A stretch of 64,000 bases of DNA. Origin: CAZDET01 sp964504335 (lineage in GTDB: Bacteria; Bacteroidota; Bacteroidia; Chitinophagales; Saprospiraceae). Both the position numbers and the translations under genes were made by a program. The DNA is taken from contig CAZDET010000019.1 of NCBI GenBank assembly GCA_964504335.1, positions 17,150 through 81,149 of the forward strand, given 5' to 3'. Below are positions 15,998 to 23,018 of the stretch, piece by piece (the stretch's first letter is position 1; the number at the start of each line of letters is the position of its first letter). The notes below the pieces were generated by a model that saw nothing but the letters and a program-made list of their open reading frames with translations, searched no databases and was not told where the DNA came from.

Positions 15998-18900
15998 ATG
16001 CAATCAGATCTGCGCGAGACCTGGCAGAAATTAAAGGGCACGGAGAAGGACGTCGCCACGGTAATCAGCATGCATTACGAACCAATCGCGCTGAACGATT
16101 TGGTGCGCATGCTCAATAAGCTGGATGTTCGCACCGAACTTCAGGAGAAGTTCTATCTCAGCAATGTGCGGGATTACATCAACACCCTCACGGAAAAGCA
16201 AATCGTGGAGGGGGTCCTCAACGGTCAGGTGCAAGTCCATACGGCCTGGCGGGAACCCATCCTGCGCTGGGCCTCCGACCGCCCCCACTTTCTGTACCTG
16301 GCCGAAGATTTTCGACAGCTGGCTCCCTACAAGTCGTTCTGGCAACCCTACTCGAAGGAGGCGATGCTCCGGGAGTGGCGCCTGGCCTACTACTTGCGGA
16401 ATAAGTCGCGCTTCGAGGCCCTGGAGCGCGAGCTGAATTATTTCTACCCCAAGGAATACCAGAACGGCTTCTTTCACAAGGCGCTCTTTCAGGATACCGA
16501 TCTCGACTGGCTGTTCCGGCAGGCCGATTTTTGGCAGGAAGTGAGCTTGCAGCCCACCATCAGCAAGATCGTCGATCAGCTGGAATCGCCGGCGGAACTG
16601 CTCGCCCACCTCGAAACCGACGATCACATCAACCGCATTCACAGCAGCGAACTGCTCGGGTTGTTGCACCGGATATACGTGCTGACGGGCCGCTGGCAAT
16701 CGGCCGATGACCTGATCAAGCGCGAAAAGGAAGATTGGCTCGCCACCAGCCGCCAAGGCGAATTGTCTGCCATCCTGGGGCAAGACAACGAAGCCCTCCA
16801 GCACTTCGACCGCTCGCGAGCCAGCTACCGCCGGCGGCAGGGGAAGCGGCAGGGCTTTCCCGACAACTGGGGCGGCTACATCTACCTGCTCACGTTGCTC
16901 CGGATGCAGGGCATCCGGGCTGTTCCCATCGTGGAGCAATTGCTCCAGCAAATCGAGCCACAATCGGCCCCTCGGTACTTCCAGACCCTGCTGGCGGCCA
17001 TTCAGGTCATTCAAAATAAGGAGGAAGCCGGCTTTCACACCCTGAAGAAGCTCGAGGGCGGCAACTACGAGCCCCTCGACCTGCTCGCCTGGGGGCAAGC
17101 TGTGTACTGGACCGAATACGAGATCGGTGCCATCATGCAAGCACACCTTCGATCGCTCTTCGATCGGTCGTACCAGGCCGGCTACCACTGGCTGGCGTTC
17201 GAACTAGCCTCCGTGCTCGAACTCGTATCCACCGATCCGGAAAACCGCGAGCACTATGGGTTAAAAGCCCAAGAACTCGGTAATCAGTTGAAGGTGGAGA
17301 GCTGGTTACACGCCGTTCCGCGGCTCGAGCGGTGGGAACGGGCACTGGCAGCCCTCGAACAGTTTACCAATGCCAAGGTCTCTCAGAATGGGGCCGATCA
17401 CCGCCTGGTGTGGTGGATCGACTTCGACAATGAAGAAATAGAAGCCCGCGAGCAAACGCTGGGCAAAAACGGCCAGTGGTCGAAGGGCCGCCGCGTGGCC
17501 CCCAAGCGGGTCCGCTACGGAGAGGTAAATAGCATGCAGGCCGAAGACCTGGCAGTGGCGCAGGCCGTAGTGGAGCTTCAAGAAAATAACCGCTTCAATC
17601 CGCCACTCACCTACGATTTCAAAAAGGCAATTCTGGCCCTGATCGGCCATCCGCGGTTGTTCTTGTTGCGCAATCCCGGTGTCGGGATCGAACTGGTACG
17701 GCGCGAACCGCGCCTCTTGCTGGAGGAGCACCAGGAAGAACTCGAGTTGCGCTTTGCGCAGGAATTTGAAGACGAGGGCATCCAAATCATTCGGGAAACC
17801 CCCACTCGCTACGCGGTACTGGAAATTGGCGAGGATTACGCCAAGGTGCGCCGCCAAATTGGGCGGTCGCTGCGCATTCCCGGTGCTGCGCGTTCGCGGG
17901 TGCGGCATTTGGTGCGTCATCTTGGGCACCTGGTGCCTGTCCAGTCTACCCTTCCCGAAGATTTGGAAGGCATCCCAATTTCCGAGGGAGATACCAAAAT
18001 CTACGTGCATTTGCTGCCACTGGGCGATGGCTTCAAGATGGAATTTTTCGTCCGCCCAAAGCCCGATGAGGTCTTGTACCGAAAACCCGGCCGGGGCCGC
18101 GAGCGGCTGTACATTCAACCCGAAGGAGAGGGCCGGCCCCAAATAGTGGAGCGCCAATTGGAGGCAGAGCTGGCCAATGCCCAAGCCGTCGTAGCACGGT
18201 GCCCCACCTTGCAGCGCATTCCGGCAGATAATTGGGAATGGCCCCTCGACGCAGTAAATGAATGCCTGAGCGCCCTGCTGGAGTTACAGCCCCTCAAGGA
18301 GGACGGGACGATCATACTCGAGCACCCGAAGGGCGAGCAAATCCGCCTCGCCGGTCAGGTGGGCCTGTCCGACCTTTCGCTGGTAGTGGAGGGCGCTACC
18401 AACTGGTTTGAGGTAGACGGAGAGCTGCAGTTAGATAATCAACACCTGCTCCATTTTCGAGAACTCCTTCAGCGTGTAAAGAAAAGCGACAACAACTTCA
18501 TTCAGCTAAGCAACGGCGATTACCTGGCGCTCACCCAGGAACTGGCCCGCCGCCTGCACGACATGGAAAGCCTCCTCACGGAAAAATCGGATGAGCTGCG
18601 GCTCCATCCGCTGGCGCTCAGCCTGCTCGATGAGATGAGTGATGAGTTGGCCGAATTTGAGGTGGATATGGCCTGGCGGCAGCAACTCGATCGCATTCAG
18701 AAAGCGCGCGAAATCGAACCGGTAATTCCAACCGATTTCCGGGCAGAGCTACGCACCTACCAACGCGAGGGCTTCGATTGGTTGATCCGCCTGGCCACCT
18801 GGGGAGTCGGTGCCTGTCTGGCCGACGACATGGGCCTGGGAAAAACCGTACAAGCGCTGGCCGTCATCCTGGCCCGCGCCGATCAGGGGCCTACGCTGGT

Positions 18901-20113
18901 GGTAGCGCCGGCTTCGGTGACCCGCAACTGGCGTCGGGAAACGGAAAAATTTGCCCCCACCCTCAACCCCATTCTACTGGGCTCGGCCGACCGCGGCGAG
19001 GTGATCGACCAGTTGGGGCCACGGGACCTGCTGCTAGTCAGCTATGGGTTATTGCCGTTCGAAGGAGACCGGTTATCGCAACTAACCTTCACCACGATCG
19101 TCCTGGACGAAGCCCAAGCCATCAAGAACCGCAACACCAAGCGATCGAAAGTAGCCATGGAACTCAAGGGTGAATTCCGCATGGTGACGACCGGAACGCC
19201 CATCGAAAACCACCTAGGCGAGCTGTGGAATCTCTTCAGTTTTCTCAATCCCGGCCTGCTGGGCAGCCATCGCCAGTTTGGCGAGCGGTTTGCCATCCCC
19301 ATCAGCCGCTACAACGACAAGGATCGGCGCGAGCAACTCCGGCGGCTGCTTCAGCCATTCATCCTGCGTCGCCGCAAGAGTGAAGTATTGCAGGAACTTC
19401 CTCCCAAAACGGAAGTCATCCTCACCGTCGAATTGTCCGAGCAGGAAAAGGCCTTTTACGAAGCCCTGCGCCTCAATGCCCTTACCGAAATTGAGGAAAC
19501 ACCCGGCCCGGGAAAGCGCTTCCAGATTCTCGCCCAACTGACGCGCCTCCGACAGGCCGCCTGCCACCCACGACTGGTAAAGAAAAACGTAGAACTGGAA
19601 AGCTCCAAGCTGGAATTGGTCGGGAGCACCATCCTGGAGTTGCTCGACAATGGCCACAAAGCGCTCGTATTCAGCCAGTTTGTGGAGCACTTGCGGATCG
19701 TCGAGCAGTGGGTGAAGGACCATCGCATTTCCTACCAGTACCTCGACGGCCAAACGCCCGGCCCCAAACGCGATCAGGCCGTACAGGCATTCCAGGCAGG
19801 AGAAGGGGATCTCTTTCTAATCAGCCTCAAAGCCGGCGGCACCGGGCTCACCCTAACGTCCGCCGATTACGTGCTACACCTGGACCCCTGGTGGAACCCC
19901 GCCGTGGAAGATCAGGCCAGCGACCGCGCACACCGCATCGGCCAAGACCGCCCCGTCACGGTTTATCGCTTCGTTTCTGAACATACGATCGAAGAAAAGA
20001 TTGTCCAGCTCCATCAGGAAAAGCGGGACCTGGCAGACAGCCTGCTCTCCGGCACGGAGGCCAGCGCCAGCCTTTCAACGGATGAGTTGATTGATTTGAT
20101 TCGGCAGAAGTAG
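15998..20113 (+). CDS. Large SNF2/SWI2-family DNA-dependent ATPase
   Basis: 1371 residues from the ATG at 15998. The C-terminal 450 residues hold a full SNF2 motor: Walker A DDMGLGKTVQALAV (about residue 943), DEAQ box VLDEAQAIKN (about 1035), TTGTPIENHLGELWNLFSFL, then the second RecA lobe with LVFSQFVEHL, YLDGQT, SLKAGGTGLTLT, and the DRAHRIGQDRPVTVYRF arginine-finger region. Such ATPases move along or remodel DNA-protein complexes. The N-terminal 900 residues have no motif I recognise apart from helical-repeat-like stretches in the first 450; no SWIM zinc motif and no nuclease domain is seen. The gene is alone, with no restriction or phage-defence partner beside it, so a housekeeping role with RNA polymerase or DNA repair is as likely as defence. 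Confidence 0.92.
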   Translation: MQSDLRETWQKLKGTEKDVATVISMHYEPIALNDLVRMLNKLDVRTELQEKFYLSNVRDYINTLTEKQIVEGVLNGQVQVHTAWREPILRWASDRPHFLYLAEDFRQLAPYKSFWQPYSKEAMLREWRLAYYLRNKSRFEALERELNYFYPKEYQNGFFHKALFQDTDLDWLFRQADFWQEVSLQPTISKIVDQLESPAELLAHLETDDHINRIHSSELLGLLHRIYVLTGRWQSADDLIKREKEDWLATSRQGELSAILGQDNEALQHFDRSRASYRRRQGKRQGFPDNWGGYIYLLTLLRMQGIRAVPIVEQLLQQIEPQSAPRYFQTLLAAIQVIQNKEEAGFHTLKKLEGGNYEPLDLLAWGQAVYWTEYEIGAIMQAHLRSLFDRSYQAGYHWLAFELASVLELVSTDPENREHYGLKAQELGNQLKVESWLHAVPRLERWERALAALEQFTNAKVSQNGADHRLVWWIDFDNEEIEAREQTLGKNGQWSKGRRVAPKRVRYGEVNSMQAEDLAVAQAVVELQENNRFNPPLTYDFKKAILALIGHPRLFLLRNPGVGIELVRREPRLLLEEHQEELELRFAQEFEDEGIQIIRETPTRYAVLEIGEDYAKVRRQIGRSLRIPGAARSRVRHLVRHLGHLVPVQSTLPEDLEGIPISEGDTKIYVHLLPLGDGFKMEFFVRPKPDEVLYRKPGRGRERLYIQPEGEGRPQIVERQLEAELANAQAVVARCPTLQRIPADNWEWPLDAVNECLSALLELQPLKEDGTIILEHPKGEQIRLAGQVGLSDLSLVVEGATNWFEVDGELQLDNQHLLHFRELLQRVKKSDNNFIQLSNGDYLALTQELARRLHDMESLLTEKSDELRLHPLALSLLDEMSDELAEFEVDMAWRQQLDRIQKAREIEPVIPTDFRAELRTYQREGFDWLIRLATWGVGACLADDMGLGKTVQALAVILARADQGPTLVVAPASVTRNWRRETEKFAPTLNPILLGSADRGEVIDQLGPRDLLLVSYGLLPFEGDRLSQLTFTTIVLDEAQAIKNRNTKRSKVAMELKGEFRMVTTGTPIENHLGELWNLFSFLNPGLLGSHRQFGERFAIPISRYNDKDRREQLRRLLQPFILRRRKSEVLQELPPKTEVILTVELSEQEKAFYEALRLNALTEIEETPGPGKRFQILAQLTRLRQAACHPRLVKKNVELESSKLELVGSTILELLDNGHKALVFSQFVEHLRIVEQWVKDHRISYQYLDGQTPGPKRDQAVQAFQAGEGDLFLISLKAGGTGLTLTSADYVLHLDPWWNPAVEDQASDRAHRIGQDRPVTVYRFVSEHTIEEKIVQLHQEKRDLADSLLSGTEASASLSTDELIDLIRQK

Positions 20114-20116
20114 GTT

Positions 20117-20141
20117 GGTCTTTTGGTACTTTGGTCTTTTT
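20117..20141 (+). repeat. Short dispersed repeat, left flank of the four-helix-bundle gene
   Basis: GGTCTTTTGGTACTTTGGTC followed by a T-run. A diverged inverted copy closes the other side of the gene at 20608-20626, and a direct copy occurs at 37444-37470. It may act as a terminator for the SNF2 gene because of the T-run. Confidence 0.6.
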
Positions 20142-20209
20142 TTGAATTTTAACTAAAGTCCCAGATAGTTGGACGGGGATGGAATAATTTTGACGATAAA
20201 CAAATTCCC

Positions 20210-20638
20210 ATGGCCTCATCCAAATTTAAAAGCTGGCTTGCTTATGAAAAGGCTTTCCAACTAGCTAAAGCGATTTTGAACCATTCTAAGACTTTTCCTT
20301 CGGAAGAGCGATTTAGTATGACGGATCAAATAAGACGGTCTTCAAGATCTGTTTGTGCTAACCTAGCGGAATGCTATGGTAAACGAGCTTACGAGAGGCA
20401 TTTCAGAGCAAAACTTTCCGATTGTATATCAGAGAATTTTGAGACCCAAGTATGACTTGAGCTTGCACTTGACGCATCCTATCTTACTCAAGCCGAATAC
20501 GGTCAACTGTCGGAATTATCGGAGCGAGTCGGGAAATTATTACTTTCCTATATGCAAAACAACCCCTCTCAATCCATCTCCGTTAAGAAAGACCATCCTT
20601 CAAATGGAAAACAGACCAAAGTACTAATCAGTCCTTAG
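20210..20638 (+). pseudogene. Four-helix-bundle (S23/IVP-like) gene interrupted by one in-frame TGA
   Basis: The frame encodes a 142-codon four-helix-bundle protein of the kind first known from 23S rRNA intervening sequences. The start FKSWLAYEKAFQLAKAI, the middle QIRRSSRSVCANLAECYG and the block KLSDCISENFETQV are all family-typical. At 20453-20455 a TGA stands exactly where relatives have the Trp of ETQVWL, and the same frame continues with LELALDASYL and SERVGKLLLSYMQNN to a stop at 20636-20638. A single TGG to TGA change explains it. The function of solitary copies is unknown. The gene is flanked by inverted copies of a short repeat, and a TAATTTTG -7 box lies at 20185-20192. Its end overlaps the end of the convergent protease gene. 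Confidence 0.85.
20608..20626 (-). repeat. Short dispersed repeat, right inverted flank
   Basis: On the minus strand this reads ATTAGTACTTTGGTCTGTTT, about 16 of 19 bases matching the left flank at 20117-20141 in inverted orientation. Together the two copies bracket the broken four-helix-bundle gene. Confidence 0.55.
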
Positions 20639-22763
20639 AGCCAAGCCGCCCATCCAGGGTAATCAAATCGTGGACGATATTAACCGCTTCGCGGATGTAG
20701 CTGTCTTTACTGACTGATTTTTTGAAATCGTTGTTGCGGGCGCTGCGGCCTTCGTCGAGGTTGATATTCTCTAGATCGACCTCCAAATTCAGCACGTCTG
20801 GATTCACCACATCATCGAAGATATTGTCGTATTGTTTGGCTTCTTCTTCAATCCGGGCTTCCCACTCCTGGAAAGCAGTGTAATCGAGCGGATAACGATC
20901 ATTATCGCGCTGCCGCTTCAGGCGCTCTGCGTTTTTCAGAACTTTCTGCATCTTAGGGTCTTGAGCGATGCGCGCCTCGCTGCGCTGCTTGATCATCGGT
21001 AGCACATTGCGAACCTGGAACACATCCTGGTTGTAGTCTACTGGTGCAATTTCGGACCATTCCATGGCGTAATCTTCCTCCCGCTCACCGAGTTCGATAT
21101 AGTAGAAGTTATCCGGTAGTACAACGTCCGGGCGTACGCCGCGTAGCTGAGTAGAGCCGCCGTTGATGCGGTAAAATTTCTGCGTAGTCATCTTGACATC
21201 TCCCAGCGGCTTCACTTCCTGAAATCCGGGTAGCATCTGGTCGAGGTTGACAAATCGCTGGACCGTCCCTTTGCCAAAAGTAGACGAGCTACCAACGATA
21301 ACTGCCCGGCCGTAATCCTGGAGGGCCGCTGCGATAATTTCTGACGCGCTGGCACTAAATTGGTTGACCAGGATTACCAACGGACCGGAATAGTGAACCC
21401 GCTGATTCGAATCCGTCATCACCTCCGGCTGCCGGTTGCGCGATTTGACCTGTACTACTGGCCCCTCTTCGATGAAGAGGCCCGTCATCTTGATGACCTC
21501 GGAGAGAGATCCCCCTCCGTTATTGCGTAAATCGAGGATGAGTCCATCGATGTCTTCTTCCTTGAGCTTGCTGATTTCATTGGCTACGTCGCGGGCGCAG
21601 TTGCGGCCGTTGCGATCATTCCAATCGGCGTAGAAACGCGGCAGAGAGATGTACCCCACTTTCTCCTCTTCGGTGGTGCCTTCAAGGATCAAGGACTTTG
21701 CGAAGCTTTCCTCGAGGATGACGACGTCGCGAGTGATACTGATGGTTTCCTGCGTATTATCGGGCTTGCGGATTTTCAGGCGAACAACCGTACCCTTCTT
21801 TCCACGAATTTGCTGAACGACATCATCGAGCTTCATACCCTTGATGTCCGTAAATTCTCCCTGCCCCTGTGCTACTCCAATAATGAGGTCGTTTTCTTCC
21901 AACTCCTTGCCCTTCCAGGCGGGACCACCGACTACGATGGAACTCACCTTTGTGTAGTCGCCCCCATTGGTGAGCTGGGCTCCGATACCTTCGAGCGTAC
22001 CGGTAAAGCCAATCTCGAACGTTTCCTTGTCGCGTGGAGAGAAATACTGGGTATGCGGATCGAAGATGCCCGTAATGGCATTCACGTAACGGCTGAAGAG
22101 TTCTTCGCGGGTTTCTCCGAGCAGATTCTTGTAGATGCGATCGAATAATTCGAGCACTTCCTGGCGCGCTTCGGCCTCCAATTCGGCTTCTGATTTTTGG
22201 GCTTCCTCCGATTCCGGATCGTCTTGTTTGGTTTGCAGCTTATCGTCGTAGCGCTGCAATACTTCGTATTTCAGGAACTTCTTCCAGTAATCCTGTAGTG
22301 CGGCATCGTTCGGGAGGAAGTCGTCATCCGCGTCCCGCACCTTAATGGTTTCCGGCTTGTCGAAATCGAAGGATTCGGACAGGATGTCGCGATAGAAGCG
22401 TTGGGTTTTTTCCAGGCCGTCCCGATAACGGCTTTCCGTCAGATTGAAAAACTCACTGCTTCCCTGGCTGGCTTCGTTATCGATGCGATTGCGGTAGGCG
22501 TTAAAGGCACGAATATCTTCCTGGGTTAGAATGCGCCGGCCCCGATCGAGGGCATCGAGATAGTAGTCGAATACCTGGCGGGAAAAGGCGTCGTTGATCG
22601 CCGGCGGATCGTAGTGGTACTGACCGAGACCACGCACCACGACCTGCATGAGGACCGCTTCTTTCTTGGCATTGGGAATACTTGGCAAGTAGGATGCCGC
22701 CAGTACAAATAAACCAACGACGGATAAAAAGAATGGACCTCTGAATTTCATCATCTTCATCAT
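20628..22763 (-). CDS. prc: Tail-specific (C-terminal processing) protease, S41A
   Basis: 711 residues from 22763 (MMKMMKFRGPFF), followed by a signal or anchor segment; longer in-frame starts add an implausible extension. The helical N-terminal domain (DPPAINDAFSRQVFDYYLDALD) is typical of Prc/Tsp. The PDZ domain covers about residues 245-330 (IGFTGTLEGIGAQL). The S41 core carries GLILDLRNNGGGSLSEVI, the catalytic Ser in NQFSASASEIIAAAL (about 471) and the catalytic Lys in SSTFGKGTVQ (about 496). The C-terminal DUF3340-like region is present. Periplasmic enzyme that degrades or trims proteins with nonpolar C-termini. Monocistronic; the leader holds a small TACTT/AAGTA fold-back near 22853-22879. 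Confidence 0.93.
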   Translation of the reverse strand: MMKMMKFRGPFFLSVVGLFVLAASYLPSIPNAKKEAVLMQVVVRGLGQYHYDPPAINDAFSRQVFDYYLDALDRGRRILTQEDIRAFNAYRNRIDNEASQGSSEFFNLTESRYRDGLEKTQRFYRDILSESFDFDKPETIKVRDADDDFLPNDAALQDYWKKFLKYEVLQRYDDKLQTKQDDPESEEAQKSEAELEAEARQEVLELFDRIYKNLLGETREELFSRYVNAITGIFDPHTQYFSPRDKETFEIGFTGTLEGIGAQLTNGGDYTKVSSIVVGGPAWKGKELEENDLIIGVAQGQGEFTDIKGMKLDDVVQQIRGKKGTVVRLKIRKPDNTQETISITRDVVILEESFAKSLILEGTTEEEKVGYISLPRFYADWNDRNGRNCARDVANEISKLKEEDIDGLILDLRNNGGGSLSEVIKMTGLFIEEGPVVQVKSRNRQPEVMTDSNQRVHYSGPLVILVNQFSASASEIIAAALQDYGRAVIVGSSSTFGKGTVQRFVNLDQMLPGFQEVKPLGDVKMTTQKFYRINGGSTQLRGVRPDVVLPDNFYYIELGEREEDYAMEWSEIAPVDYNQDVFQVRNVLPMIKQRSEARIAQDPKMQKVLKNAERLKRQRDNDRYPLDYTAFQEWEARIEEEAKQYDNIFDDVVNPDVLNLEVDLENINLDEGRSARNNDFKKSVSKDSYIREAVNIVHDLITLDGRLGSKD

Positions 22764-23018
22764 GATCGAACTATGCAAGCGTGTGAGGGTATGCGAAAGA
22801 TCAATACCCAGGATTAATTGAAACTTCAATCCGGGTGGGAAATTGTGCGATTGGGTACATACTTCTTTTAAAGTAGGTAAGGTGGTTCGGATGGCAAAGA
22901 TTATTTCCCGCCTGATGTCCCGGTACACTACAATACTCCAATTCGCCCTCAATGGTTTAAAATAGGCAAACCTTTGGATTTATTTAACAGGTGGTGAGGG
23001 GGTGAGTTTTTGAGGTGG

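Noticed and set aside
16031..17188. Long antisense frame of 385 codons inside the SNF2 gene
   Set aside because: GC-rich codon use on the coding strand keeps antisense frames open; no family features. The same applies to other long antisense frames, for example at 1701-2444 and 8967-9629.
15998..20113. SNF2 gene as part of a DISARM-like or other defence island
   Set aside because: No methylase, nuclease, phospholipase-D or other defence gene flanks it; neighbours are a K+ channel and a four-helix-bundle pseudogene.
20376..20627. Separate small gene after the TGA in the four-helix-bundle region
   Set aside because: It is in a different frame from the conserved protein; the original frame continues through the TGA with family-typical sequence.
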